Below are positions 25,334-34,236 of a stretch of 40,810 bases of DNA, in pieces. The notes beneath the pieces were generated by a model, which saw nothing but the letters and a program-made list of their open reading frames with translations, did no database searches and was not told where the DNA came from. Source of the stretch: Clostridia bacterium. Lineage in GTDB: Bacteria; Bacillota; Clostridia; UMGS1810. The stretch is from NCBI GenBank assembly GCA_016293435.1, contig JAEDEG010000009.1, positions 1-40,810 on the forward strand, read 5' to 3'. Within the stretch, counting starts at the first letter, position 1. Each line of letters begins with the position of its first letter. The position numbers and the translations under genes were made by a program.

Positions 25334-26290
25334 TTAATTAAACAAAGTACTTACAGAAATATCTTCGTATATTCTTTCGATTGCTTCTGCAAAGAAATCT
25401 GAGGCTGTGAGAACTTTTATCTTGTCTATTTTTTTGTCTTCTGCAAGAGGAACGGTATCCAAAACAACAAGCTCACTGATTGCCGAATTTTGTATTCTTT
25501 CGATTGCAGGACCGGAGAGGACAGCGTGTGTACAGCAGGCACACACCTTTCTGGCACCGCGCTCAACAAGTGCATTGGCACCGTTTACTATGGTGCCTGC
25601 GGTATCGATCATATCGTCTACCAAAATAACGTTTTTGTCTTTGATATCACCGATAATATTCATAACCTCAGACACGTTTGCTTTGGGACGGCGTTTGTCT
25701 ACAATTGCTATAGGAACATCTATATAGTCTGCAAATTTTCTTGCCCTGGTTACACTGCCAAGGTCGGGAGATACAACAACTGTATTTTCTTTATCATTTT
25801 CAAACTCTTCTTTAAAATACCGGCTGAGTATGGGCTGACCGAGAAGATGGTCAAGAGGAATATTGAAAAAACCCTGAATCTGAGGAGCATGAAGATCCAT
25901 TGTAAGAACACGGTCTGCTCCGGCTGCTGTAATAAGGTCTGCACAGAGCTTTGCGGAAATAGGATCTCTTCTCTTTGCTTTTCTGTCCTGACGTGCATAG
26001 CCAAAATATGGCATAACTGCAGTGATACGGCCTGCAGATGCTCTCTTTAATGCGTCAATCATAATAAGCAGTTCCATAAAGTTATCGTTAACGGGTGAGC
26101 ATGTGGACTGAACAACAAATACATCGCTGCCTCTAACCGTTTCGTTAATATTCACAAAAATTTCTCCGTCGGAAAATTTGCCTACTTCGGAATCTCCAAG
26201 CTGCAATCCAAGCTTTTTCACTATTTTTTCAGCGAATGCAGGATTAGAATTTGCAGTAAAAATTTTGATGTTTTTGCCGTGTGCTATCAT
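25334..26290 (-). CDS. prs: Ribose-phosphate pyrophosphokinase
   Basis: Prs makes PRPP from ribose 5-phosphate and ATP, feeding purine, pyrimidine, histidine, tryptophan and NAD synthesis, and the salvage enzyme Xpt also in this window. The 318 residues match class I enzymes. Signatures: FSDGEIFVNINETVRGSDVFV, MPYFGYARQDRK, the metal-binding MDLHAPQIQGFF, SPDLGSVTRARKFA, and the PRPP loop VDDMIDTAGTI. The ATG follows AAAGGAG. It has its own consensus promoter and terminator, so it is a single-gene unit. Its usual Firmicutes neighbours pth and mfd follow. Confidence 0.98.
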   Translation of the reverse strand: MIAHGKNIKIFTANSNPAFAEKIVKKLGLQLGDSEVGKFSDGEIFVNINETVRGSDVFVVQSTCSPVNDNFMELLIMIDALKRASAGRITAVMPYFGYARQDRKAKRRDPISAKLCADLITAAGADRVLTMDLHAPQIQGFFNIPLDHLLGQPILSRYFKEEFENDKENTVVVSPDLGSVTRARKFADYIDVPIAIVDKRRPKANVSEVMNIIGDIKDKNVILVDDMIDTAGTIVNGANALVERGARKVCACCTHAVLSGPAIERIQNSAISELVVLDTVPLAEDKKIDKIKVLTASDFFAEAIERIYEDISVSTLFN

Positions 26291-26372
26291 TTCATTTGCT
26301 CCTTTGATAAATTTCTCTTCAAGTTTTTATGTAATGACGTATATATAACAGCTGTTTTATACATACATAACT

Positions 26373-26401
26373 ATTATATATATATCTTACATTTTTTTCA
26401 A
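26373..26401 (-). promoter_or_regulatory. Sigma-A type promoter for prs
   Basis: On the minus strand TTGAAA (26401-26396), a 17 bp spacer and a perfect TATAAT (26378-26373). The leader to the ATG would be about 75 nt; no clear structured element is seen in it. Confidence 0.75.
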
Positions 26402-26478
26402 GATGTCTTTTTATAAAAACTTTCGCAACTTTTATACGCTTACTTTAAACAATTTATACATACATTTAACACAGCGAC

Positions 26479-26530
26479 TAAAAAAAGGCAAAATTGATTT
26501 ATGAAAAATCAAAAACAACCTTGCCTTTTT
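26479..26530 (-). terminator. Two-part terminator overlapping the end of topB
   Basis: AAAAAGGCAA (in the last topB codons) pairs with TTGCCTTTTT downstream, and inside it TTGATTT pairs with AAATCAA around the stop codon. The minus-strand RNA then ends in a run of Ts. The left arm and the stop lie within coding sequence. Confidence 0.75.
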
Positions 26531-28592
26531 CGAGCTTAAGTCTTGAAGAAAAATTTTTTGAGGTTCGCTTTGAATAAAAATTGTCTATGATGTCACTTTT
26601 TCCCTCCGAGAGAATTTTTGACGCCTGAGCTGCAGATATGATGCCGCCGCATATTTCGTAGCCGAAAGAAAACTTGCAGCCGTCTTTGTAGGCACTGCAG
26701 CCATAACCGAATTTTGTGCGAACAACATCTGCACTGCACAATGGGCATTTGCCTATTTTGTCACCCATAAAACCGATATCGGTTTTGGCATATTCATCTC
26801 TGCCCGATTTGTCGGCAAAAACCTGAGATATTTCATCAACGGCAAGCTTTACACTGTCATAAACGGTAATCTCACCTCTGAAAACCTTTTTTAAGGCAAC
26901 ACCAAGCTGAGAGGTTTTGTATTTATCCATGCATATGCCCATTCTTGCCAAGGCTTCTATCATATATTCGCCTTCGGGCAAAATGGTGTATACATCCTTT
27001 TTGAGATTTATATATCCGCTTTTGCGTGCATTGTCTATTATGCCGGTGCGGGTAGCCTCGGTGCCAAGCTCAAGACCTTCAAATACAGCCTTATATTCTT
27101 CTTCGTCATTTTCGTCATCAATATTTTTCTTTTCGTCTCTGAAGGGGTTTTTCAGATAATTATTTAGAGTTTCGATGGTATAGTGCTTTGGGGGAGAGGT
27201 TTCTTTTTGTACGGGAACAAAATTTACCTCAAGGGTATCACCTTTTTGAAGCGGAGGAAGGAGCTTATCCTTTTTGTTGTAATCGTCATACTTTGTCCAG
27301 CCCTTTTCCACAATAACTGTGCCTTTGAGAGTAAAATCCTCATAGCCGCCTACATTAATCTGAATTTCGGTTTTGTCGGCAATGCAGTCTTCACTGCAAA
27401 AAACCGCCGCAAAGCGCCTGAGTATTGTGCTGTATACGATAAGCTCATCGGGAGACAAAGCTTCTTTTGACGGAATCTTGTGGGTGGGAGTGAGTGCGGA
27501 ATGTGACTCTATTTTGGAATCGTCAAAAACTGTCTTGCTGTTTTTAAACTTCACTCCGTAGCCGATTGCGGAAATGGCAGCAATCACTCCTTTTACCTTG
27601 TCCTGCTCGGCAGTAGCAAGATATTCGGAATTGGTACGGGGGTATGTAACATAGCCTTTTTCGTACAAATCCTGAACTATGGCAAGACTTTTTTCCATGG
27701 GCATTTTATATTTTTTGCCCAAAACATTCTGGAGCTTTGAAAGCGAATAGAGCTTACCGGGAGAGACCTTATCTTTTTTGCGCTTTTTGCCTGTTACAAC
27801 AGCCCTTTGCATGTTGTACATTTCGCAGCACTTTTTAGCACGGGCAAGCTCTGACTTTTCAAATTTGTGTTTGCTTGTAAGCTCTATGGCATATCCGTCT
27901 ACATCGGTTTTGCTGCTGACTGCATAATAAATGTCAGGCACAAAATTTTTGATTGACATATCTCTGTCGTATATAGCTTTGACTATGGGAACAATTACTC
28001 TGCCAACCCTTAAAAATTTGCCGGTTTTCAAAGTGGCATATCTGGTGAGGTTAACTCCGAAGAGCCAATCGATATATGTGCGCGCATAGCCCTCATTGGC
28101 AAGATTGTCATATTCGGAATCGTTTTTCATTTCGAATACAGCATTTTTTACGGTCTCTGAAGTCTGGTCAGGAAGCCACAGCCTCGTGATTGTTTTGCCG
28201 CTTACACCGGTCTTTTCGATGCAGGTGCGGACTATTATTTCTCCCTCCCTGTCGGAGTCGCCTGCGTTGACAATTGTGTCTACGTCGTCTCTTTGGCAAA
28301 GCGCCTTGATTGTTTCAAACTGCGCTTTGACTCCGCTGTCGGGATTGCCGTCTTTGCCGCGGCGGAGCTCAAAGAAAAATTTTTCGGGAAAGCACGGAAT
28401 ATTTTTCATTGTCCATTTGCCGTCGGGATTGGGATTGTAGTGTTCGATATCTGCAAGTGAAAAAAGATGACCAAAAACCCAGGTTACTATATATTCATTG
28501 TTAATAAAATAATTTCCTTTTTTTGTAAAGCTGCCGAGAGCCTGACATATATTTCGTGCAAGGCTTGGCTTTTCGGCTATAATAAGCTTCAT
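26499..28592 (-). CDS. topB: DNA topoisomerase III (type IA)
   Basis: TopB relaxes or decatenates DNA by passing strands through a single-strand break. The 697 residues have the TOPRIM start MKLIIAEKPSLARNI, the metal motif AGDSDREGEI (D112, D114), and the catalytic Tyr317 in KGYVTYPRTNSEYL. TATRTGIIDNARKSGYI is the conserved helix near the end of the core. The C-terminus has a zinc-ribbon-like segment, CPLC...GYGCSAYKDGC. The block usually written GRVQTPTL is GRVIVPIV here, a variant known among TopB proteins. GGAGG stands before the ATG. It is probably the last gene of the rlmH transcript; no conjugation genes are nearby, so a chromosomal role is likelier than a plasmid one. Confidence 0.94.
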   Translation of the reverse strand: MKLIIAEKPSLARNICQALGSFTKKGNYFINNEYIVTWVFGHLFSLADIEHYNPNPDGKWTMKNIPCFPEKFFFELRRGKDGNPDSGVKAQFETIKALCQRDDVDTIVNAGDSDREGEIIVRTCIEKTGVSGKTITRLWLPDQTSETVKNAVFEMKNDSEYDNLANEGYARTYIDWLFGVNLTRYATLKTGKFLRVGRVIVPIVKAIYDRDMSIKNFVPDIYYAVSSKTDVDGYAIELTSKHKFEKSELARAKKCCEMYNMQRAVVTGKKRKKDKVSPGKLYSLSKLQNVLGKKYKMPMEKSLAIVQDLYEKGYVTYPRTNSEYLATAEQDKVKGVIAAISAIGYGVKFKNSKTVFDDSKIESHSALTPTHKIPSKEALSPDELIVYSTILRRFAAVFCSEDCIADKTEIQINVGGYEDFTLKGTVIVEKGWTKYDDYNKKDKLLPPLQKGDTLEVNFVPVQKETSPPKHYTIETLNNYLKNPFRDEKKNIDDENDEEEYKAVFEGLELGTEATRTGIIDNARKSGYINLKKDVYTILPEGEYMIEALARMGICMDKYKTSQLGVALKKVFRGEITVYDSVKLAVDEISQVFADKSGRDEYAKTDIGFMGDKIGKCPLCSADVVRTKFGYGCSAYKDGCKFSFGYEICGGIISAAQASKILSEGKSDIIDNFYSKRTSKNFSSRLKLEKGKVVFDFS

Positions 28593-28607
28593 ATTTCCTC
28601 CGGTAAA

Positions 28608-29474
28608 TCAACTGTATTTTAAAAGCTTTTTGCACATTCTGTCAAATTTTGCCGTTGAAATAGAATCGGACTTAAAGCTTTGCTGCTGTGCAAGAAGCAT
28701 GGTAGCAAAAAGTGTGGATATATCGTCGATGCCGAGAGAGGATAGAACCTCGCTCTGACTTTTGAAAAATCCGTAGTCGGACGAATCGGCAACACTGCAC
28801 GAATTAATTACACAATCTCCCGCCTTATAATGCTCCATAATACTGTCTGCAAGCTGAGGAGCAGAATATAATGACATCTTCATCAAGCGATGCGCCGCCG
28901 ATTCTACAAGACGCGGAAAATCACTCAGAAAGCTTGCCGCAGCAAGATACGCAAGCTTATTTTCGCGGGAAAGGGTAATATAATTTATTCCGATTAAGTT
29001 CATTATTGCTTCTATATCGCTCATTTTCGGTCCATATCCCTCTACCAAAACGGTATCGGGTATAAGGCCGGCATCACTTTGACTGTAGTAGGTTGGCATG
29101 AACATTGAAATATATGTATTGTCTGCACCGAAATCAAGCACCTCTGCACAAAGCGAAGGAGTGAAATGACATATTATTTTGCCTGTGATACCGTGTCCTC
29201 TCAGACTTGCGGCAAGCGACTTTACTGCCCTGCATGGAAGAAAAACCAATATAATATCAGACTTTGAAAACATATCATAAGCTTTTGTATACACTGCCAT
29301 GTCATTTTTTGCCGCAAAATTTGCGGTCTTTTGCAAATCGGCTCCGTATATTCCTCCAAACTTTAGGGGTGGTGTAAGATTACGGTTGGTTCTTCTGTAC
29401 GTAACTGTGTGGTTTAAAAGCGCACTGTTTACTATGTCAATCGGCTCTGAAAGACCAAGATATGAAAATTCCAT
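28608..29474 (-). CDS. Divergent Rossmann-like/DUF2520-type (ProC-like) protein
   Basis: The 288 residues have the general plan of the Rossmann-like plus DUF2520 proteins, distant relatives of pyrroline-5-carboxylate reductase. SDIILVFLPCRAVKSLAASL and GKIICHFTPSLCAEVLDFG resemble the strand-4 and HxSG region (there usually H-x-SG), and SMFMPTYY replaces the usual HP..F stretch. The helical C-terminal half (LAYLAAASFLSDFPRLVESAA) also fits. The usual N-terminal GxGxxG NAD(P) loop is missing: the start is MEFSYLGLSEPIDIVNSALL, and GGIYGA further on is not placed correctly. It may be a non-catalytic or altered member. It lies 23 bp after rlmH and 15 bp before topB, with GAGG before the ATG. Assignment is by pattern only. 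Confidence 0.55.
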   Translation of the reverse strand: MEFSYLGLSEPIDIVNSALLNHTVTYRRTNRNLTPPLKFGGIYGADLQKTANFAAKNDMAVYTKAYDMFSKSDIILVFLPCRAVKSLAASLRGHGITGKIICHFTPSLCAEVLDFGADNTYISMFMPTYYSQSDAGLIPDTVLVEGYGPKMSDIEAIMNLIGINYITLSRENKLAYLAAASFLSDFPRLVESAAHRLMKMSLYSAPQLADSIMEHYKAGDCVINSCSVADSSDYGFFKSQSEVLSSLGIDDISTLFATMLLAQQQSFKSDSISTAKFDRMCKKLLKYS

Positions 29475-29497
29475 TGGTATACCTCGATATTAAAAAA

Positions 29498-29977
29498 TTA
29501 TTTGTGATATTTTTCGCCCGAATTGATTTTGAACGCACGGTATATTTGCTCAAGAGCAACAACACGCATTAGCTGATGAGGAAAGGTCATCAGCGAAAAG
29601 CTCAGTCTGAAATCACTGCGCTTTTTAACAAAATCGTCAAGACCAAGAGATCCCCCTATCACAAGGTCTACCGTGCTCTTGCCCGACAGCATGATATCGG
29701 AAAGCTTTGAAGCGAAGGTCTCGCTTGACATCTGCTTGCCTTCGACGCAGAGAGCGTAGACATAATCGTCGGTACCTATGTGTTTCATAATTTTGTCGGC
29801 TTCGGTTTTGAGAATTTTTTGCTCCTCCGATGCTGAAGGATTGTCGGGTATCTTTTCGTCGGGGAGCTCTATGATGCTCAGTGTGCAAAAACGAGAGAGC
29901 CTTTTGGAATATTCTGCCACAGCAGCCTTCAGATAGTTCTCTTTAAGCTTGCCGACACAAATTATATTGATCTTCAT
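29498..29977 (-). CDS. rlmH: 23S rRNA (pseudouridine1915-N3)-methyltransferase
   Basis: RlmH is a small SPOUT (knotted) methyltransferase that methylates pseudouridine 1915 in helix 69 of 23S rRNA, using SAM. The 159 residues are the normal length. Motifs: INIICVGKLKENYLK at the start, ELPDEKIPDN, YALCVEGKQMSSE, the SAM-binding VIGGSLGLDD, and the C-terminal FPHQLMRVVALEQIYRAFKINSGEKYHK, which is diagnostic. CGGAG precedes the ATG. The best consensus promoter in the window lies upstream, so rlmH leads the rlmH-DUF2520-like-topB unit. Confidence 0.97.
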   Translation of the reverse strand: MKINIICVGKLKENYLKAAVAEYSKRLSRFCTLSIIELPDEKIPDNPSASEEQKILKTEADKIMKHIGTDDYVYALCVEGKQMSSETFASKLSDIMLSGKSTVDLVIGGSLGLDDFVKKRSDFRLSFSLMTFPHQLMRVVALEQIYRAFKINSGEKYHK

Positions 29978-30011
29978 TGATTTATCTCCGGGAAAAAATT
30001 ATATATTTATT

Positions 30012-30039
30012 ATTATATATTTTTGAAATAATTTGTCAA
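30012..30039 (-). promoter_or_regulatory. Consensus sigma-A promoter for rlmH-topB unit
   Basis: On the minus strand a perfect TTGACA (30039-30034), a 16 bp spacer and a perfect TATAAT (30017-30012), about 35 bp before the rlmH ATG. Confidence 0.8.
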
Positions 30040-30113
30040 GTTTTTAGATGCTTTATCCGATTTTCTTAACCATATCTTAGTTTAATTCAAACGGTTTGAC
30101 GCTAATTTTAATA

Positions 30114-30149
30114 CAAAGCACCCCAATGATTATGCATTGGGGCGCTTTG
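30114..30149 (-). terminator. Terminator of the cysteine desulfurase gene
   Basis: A 14 bp stem with one mismatch, CCCCAATG/CATTGGGG inside AAAGC/GCTTT, with a 6 nt loop lies 20 bp beyond the stop. The T tail (TTTG, then TATTAAAAT) is short. Confidence 0.65.
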
Positions 30150-30169
30150 AAAATTATGATACAATGACG

Positions 30170-31303
30170 TTAGCTGCACAGCTTCTTTATACCGCCGATC
30201 AATACATCGATATCCTGCCAGCTGTTAAAAGCTCCGAGACTGATTCTGGCAGTTCCCCCGTTTTCGGTTTTGAGATATTTGTGGGCAAGACCCGCACAAT
30301 GATACATTGAGCGTATTGCTACCCCGCACTCCCGGTCGAGATATGCAGCTATGGCAGACGGAGAATATCTGTCGCATACAAACGAAACAACTCCGGTTCT
30401 TCCGCTTGTATCCTTATTTCCTATAATCTCAATACCGGGTATGTGGGAAAGCTCAGATAACAGAGTTGATGTGAGCTTCATTTCGGCACTGTATATTTTG
30501 CCTGTGCCGTTTCCTTGTACAAAGCGTATACCCTCAGCAAGGCCGCATATTCCGGGGAGATTGAGAGTGCCGCATTCAAATCTGTCGGGGAGCTCACGGG
30601 GCTGAAAAAGCTCTTTTGAGTTGCTTCCGGTTCCCCCAAAGAGTATGGGGTCGGGTATGAGTGAAGAGTTGATGCACAGTATGCCTGTGCCCATTGGACC
30701 GTACAGTCCTTTATGCCCCGAGGCAGCAAGATAATCTGCACCAATAGACTTTATATCAATATCTAAAATACCCGCACTCTGAGATGCATCTATCATAAAT
30801 CTGATACCATTTTTGCGGCATAGCTTTGCAGTTTCATTTATGGGCATTATCGTACCGCACACATTTGAAACATGAGTCATAACCACAAGCTTTGTATTGG
30901 GCTTTATGAGTGATTCTATGTCAGATGAGGTCAGTGAACCTGTGCTGTCAGGCTTTGCAACAGAAACTTTGACATTTTCCATGCCGTCAAATATGGGTCT
31001 GAGCACAGAGTTGTGATCCATTGCAGTGCAAACGGCATGATCTCCTCTTTTTAGTATACCTCTTATTACAATATTAAGGGCGTGGGTCGCATTTTGTGTA
31101 AATATTACATTGCCCGGATTATCAAGACCGAAAAAATCGGAAACAAGCTCTCTGCATTCATATATTTTTTCCATAGCACGCAGGCTCATTTTGTGTCCGC
31201 TTCTGCCCGGGTTAGCACCGTATTCTCTAAGTGAATCAACCATTGTACCAATAACGGTCGGAGGTTTTGGCCATGTTGTTGCAGCATTGTCAAGATAAAC
31301 CAA
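30170..31303 (-). CDS. Cysteine desulfurase family protein (aminotransferase class V)
   Basis: This PLP enzyme is of the type that takes sulfur (or selenium) from cysteine (or selenocysteine). The 377 residues include VYLDNAATTWPKP at the start, HNSVLRP, MTHVSNVCG, DASQSAG (PLP-ring Asp172), the Schiff-base K198 in AASGHKGLYGPMG, and the catalytic cysteine C336 in SMYHCAGLAHK. The GLYGPMGTG stretch and class match the subgroup often annotated 'cysteine desulfurase family protein', distinct from IscS and SufS. The start codon is TTG at 31303 behind GGAGGG. It follows a DUF3343 gene by 12 bp; these two families are often neighbours, and DUF3343 has been proposed as a sulfur/selenium carrier. 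Confidence 0.92.
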   Translation of the reverse strand: MVYLDNAATTWPKPPTVIGTMVDSLREYGANPGRSGHKMSLRAMEKIYECRELVSDFFGLDNPGNVIFTQNATHALNIVIRGILKRGDHAVCTAMDHNSVLRPIFDGMENVKVSVAKPDSTGSLTSSDIESLIKPNTKLVVMTHVSNVCGTIMPINETAKLCRKNGIRFMIDASQSAGILDIDIKSIGADYLAASGHKGLYGPMGTGILCINSSLIPDPILFGGTGSNSKELFQPRELPDRFECGTLNLPGICGLAEGIRFVQGNGTGKIYSAEMKLTSTLLSELSHIPGIEIIGNKDTSGRTGVVSFVCDRYSPSAIAAYLDRECGVAIRSMYHCAGLAHKYLKTENGGTARISLGAFNSWQDIDVLIGGIKKLCS

Positions 31304-31315
31304 AATATCACCCTC

Positions 31316-31561
31316 CTATTTGATTTTATGATAATCTTTCAATCGGTATATGCCTTTGGAGGACAAACCGCTTTGGCTGACAATTTTCCAAATAAGATCT
31401 GCGTATTTTTCATTTGTTTTCAAGCTGTAGCTGCATCCGCTAAGGCTAAGCTCCGACGGAGTTTGCTCTATATTTGCCTCTATGTTGTACTGCTTTTTAA
31501 GCAAAGCTTTTACTCTGCCGGCTGTAGTGGACGAGGCAAAAACCACCAGTATATAATCCAT
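31316..31561 (-). CDS. DUF3343 family protein (putative Se/S carrier-like)
   Basis: The start is the ATG at 31561, five bases after GGAGGG, giving 81 residues: MDYILVVFASSTTAGRVKALL, then QTPSELSLSGCSYSLKT. The pattern Phe-x-Ser/Thr-Thr...TP..LS..C is the DUF3343 signature; C43 is the conserved cysteine and would be the residue carrying a persulfide or perselenide if the proposed role is right. The gene is directly upstream of the cysteine desulfurase and the two are surely co-transcribed. A minus-strand TATAAT near 31590 may be their -10 box. No selenophosphate synthase or selD-type gene is in the window, so sulfur and selenium cannot be told apart. Confidence 0.85.
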   Translation of the reverse strand: MDYILVVFASSTTAGRVKALLKKQYNIEANIEQTPSELSLSGCSYSLKTNEKYADLIWKIVSQSGLSSKGIYRLKDYHKIK

Positions 31562-31675
31562 CTTATCCCTCCTCATATATAATATATTCATTATATCGGA
31601 TTTTGGCATAAAAAAGTAAGACATATAACAGGTGATTTGTCGGCGGCAGGAGGGGCTGTATAGATTTAAATGAAT

Positions 31676-32350
31676 TTATATATTCTCTATCTGCCAGTCA
31701 ATCGGGCTTTCGCCCATGGAAACAAGCTTTTCGTTCGCAAGCTTGAAGTGATTACATCCAAAAAATCCGCGGCTTGCCGACAACGGACTTGGATGAACTG
31801 TCATAAAAACATGGTGACGGCTGTGGTCAATCAGCAGTGATTTTGACTTGGCATTGCTTCCCCAAAGCAAAAATATTATGGGTTTTTCTCTTTCGCTGAG
31901 AAGCTTTATGACCCTATCGGTAAAGATTTCCCAGCCGACATTACGATGCGAATTGGGGCTGTCTTTTATTACAGTCAGCGCTGTGTTCAAGAGCATAACT
32001 CCCTGCCTTGCCCATTTTTCCAGATAGCCATTGTTGGGAATGTAGCATCCAAGGCTTGTATTAAGCTCTTTGAATATATTGCGCAGTGACGGCGGAATGG
32101 GAATGCCCGGCTTTACCGAAAAAGCAAGACCGTGAGCCTCGCCCTCGCCATGATAGGGGTCCTGACCGAGAATAACCACTTTTGCATCGTTATAGTCGGT
32201 AAACCTGAATGCATTATATATATCATACATTGACGGAAAAACCGTTTTGGATGAATATTCGGCTTTAAGAAATTCTCTGAGTCTGAGATAATAAGGCTCA
32301 CTAAATTCGCTCTTCAAAATCTCATCCCAGCTATTGCCAAAGGGAATCAT
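31676..32350 (-). CDS. ung: Uracil-DNA glycosylase
   Basis: Family 1 UDG removes uracil from DNA, starting base excision repair. The 224 residues match the family. GQDPYHGEGEAHGLAFSV holds the catalytic Asp64 (residues 62-67), LLNTALTV is the uracil-binding block, and HPSPLSASRGFFG carries the catalytic His and the minor-groove loop. The ATG follows GGAGG; the gene starts 17 bp after the typA stop and is likely co-transcribed with it. No terminator is obvious after it. Confidence 0.97.
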   Translation of the reverse strand: MIPFGNSWDEILKSEFSEPYYLRLREFLKAEYSSKTVFPSMYDIYNAFRFTDYNDAKVVILGQDPYHGEGEAHGLAFSVKPGIPIPPSLRNIFKELNTSLGCYIPNNGYLEKWARQGVMLLNTALTVIKDSPNSHRNVGWEIFTDRVIKLLSEREKPIIFLLWGSNAKSKSLLIDHSRHHVFMTVHPSPLSASRGFFGCNHFKLANEKLVSMGESPIDWQIENI

Positions 32351-32367
32351 AGCTATAACCTCCGGGT

Positions 32368-34185
32368 CTATTTTCTTGAGTTATACTTTGCTCTGAGGGT
32401 TTTGTCAAGAATCTGCTTGCGAATTCTGAGACTGGTGGGTGTAACCTCCAAAAGCTCATCGTCTGCAAGAAATTCTATGCAGTTTTCGAGAGACATTATA
32501 ACGGGCGGAACAAGCCTGAGTGCTTCGTCGGATCCTGAGGCGCGCATATTGGTAACATGCTTTTTTTTGCAGACATTAACATCGATATCTCCGCCTCTGT
32601 TGTTTTCGCCCACAACCATACCCATATATACCTTCTCGCCGGGGCCCACAAAGAGACTGCCGCGCTCCTGGGCATTGAAAAGACCGTATGTTACGGTTTC
32701 ACCATCTTCAAAGGCTACAAGAGAGCCCCTTGTTCTTACGGGGATATCGCCCTTGAACTCTTCGTATCCGCTGAGGACATGGTTCATTATGCCGTTGCCT
32801 CTTGTATCGGTAAGGAGCTGCGAACGATAGCCTATGAGACTGCGGGACGGAATGTTGAACTCTATACGGGTATAGCCGGAATCGCCTGTACTCATATTGA
32901 GCATTTGAGCCTTGCGTTCACTGAGGGTTTGTATTACTGTGCCGGTATATTCGTCGGGAACATCCACAACCAAAAGCTCCATGGGCTCCATTACCACTCC
33001 GTCTACAACCTTGTTTATTACCTGAGGCTTTGAAACCTGAAATTCATACCCCTGTCTTCTCATTGTTTCTATTAATATTGAAAGATGAAGCTCACCTCTG
33101 CCGGAAACCTTGAAGGTCTCGGCCGAATCGGTCTCTTCTACCTTGAGACTGACATTGGTGACCATTTCTTTGAAAAGTCGGTCACGTAGATGACGGCTTG
33201 TTACAAACTCACCCTCTCTGCCCGCAAACGGACTGTTGTTTACGCTGAAATTCATAGAAATGGTGGGCTCATCAATATCTATAAACTCAAGCGGCTCCGG
33301 GCAGTTTACATCACAAATTGTCTCACCTATCTTAACATCCTCCACGCCTGCAACCTGAACAATATCGCCGATTGTGGCATTTTCGGTATCAACACGCTTT
33401 AGTCCGTCGTACATAAACATCTTTGTGAGCCTGATTTGCTGAGTAGTTCCGTCTTTTTTGCAAATTACAGCCGTCTGACCGACATTTGCCCTGCCGCGCT
33501 CTACTCTGCCTACTGCCATTGAGCCTACATATTCATCGTAGTCAATATTGGAAATAAGGAGCTGAAGCGGTGCATTTTCGTCACCTTGGGGGGCGGGAAC
33601 GTGATTTATAATCATATCAAGAAGCGGCTTGAGATCCTCGCCCGGCTTTTCGGGATCGAGGGTGGCATAGCCGTCTCTGCCCGAGGCATATACAACAGGA
33701 GAATTAAACTGATCGTCGGTGGCTTCGAGCTCAAGGAAAAGCTCAAGAACCTCATCTACAACATCATATGGTCTGGCATTGGGACGATCAATTTTATTGA
33801 CAACAATGATGGGTTTTAAATTGAGCGAAAGCGCCTTTTTGAGAACAAAGCGGGTCTGCGGCATACAGCCCTCAAAGCTGTCTACCAAAACAAGAACACC
33901 GTCTACCATTTTTAAAACACGCTCAACCTCGCCGCCAAAGTCTGCATGCCCGGGTGTGTCTACAATATTTATACGCACGCCGTTGTACTTAAGAGAGGTG
34001 TTTTTGGATAAAATGGTTATGCCCCTCTCCTTTTCGAGGTCGTTATTATCCATAACACGTTCATCAACCTGCTGATTTTCCCTGAAAATGCCGCTTTGTC
34101 TGAGAAGACCGTCTACGAGAGTGGTTTTGCCGTGATCTACATGAGCTATAATGGCAATATTTCTTAAATTTTCTCTTTGTGACAT
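32368..34185 (-). CDS. typA: Ribosome-associated GTPase TypA/BipA
   Basis: TypA/BipA is a translational GTPase of the EF-G superfamily involved in 50S assembly and stress growth. The 605 residues are typical. The GTPase domain has AHVDHGKTTLVDGLL (P-loop around residues 14-22), RGITI (switch I), DTPGHADFGGEVER (G3) and NKIDRP (G4). Domain V and the unique C-terminal domain follow, with SRSLIGYRSQLLTDTRGNGIMNH and CKKKHVTNMRASGSDEALRLVPP diagnostic. It is followed closely by ung. CAGAGG precedes the ATG. The promoter lies directly on the rpmE terminator. Confidence 0.98.
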   Translation of the reverse strand: MSQRENLRNIAIIAHVDHGKTTLVDGLLRQSGIFRENQQVDERVMDNNDLEKERGITILSKNTSLKYNGVRINIVDTPGHADFGGEVERVLKMVDGVLVLVDSFEGCMPQTRFVLKKALSLNLKPIIVVNKIDRPNARPYDVVDEVLELFLELEATDDQFNSPVVYASGRDGYATLDPEKPGEDLKPLLDMIINHVPAPQGDENAPLQLLISNIDYDEYVGSMAVGRVERGRANVGQTAVICKKDGTTQQIRLTKMFMYDGLKRVDTENATIGDIVQVAGVEDVKIGETICDVNCPEPLEFIDIDEPTISMNFSVNNSPFAGREGEFVTSRHLRDRLFKEMVTNVSLKVEETDSAETFKVSGRGELHLSILIETMRRQGYEFQVSKPQVINKVVDGVVMEPMELLVVDVPDEYTGTVIQTLSERKAQMLNMSTGDSGYTRIEFNIPSRSLIGYRSQLLTDTRGNGIMNHVLSGYEEFKGDIPVRTRGSLVAFEDGETVTYGLFNAQERGSLFVGPGEKVYMGMVVGENNRGGDIDVNVCKKKHVTNMRASGSDEALRLVPPVIMSLENCIEFLADDELLEVTPTSLRIRKQILDKTLRAKYNSRK

Positions 34186-34208
34186 AAAAATTACCTCTGT
34201 AACAAATT

Positions 34209-34236
34209 ATTATATAGTGGAAAACATATAAACCAA
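34209..34236 (-). promoter_or_regulatory. Promoter for typA-ung abutting the rpmE terminator
   Basis: On the minus strand TTGGTT (34236-34231), a 16 bp spacer and TATAAT (34214-34209). The first bases of the -35 are the end of the T tail of the rpmE terminator. Confidence 0.6.
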
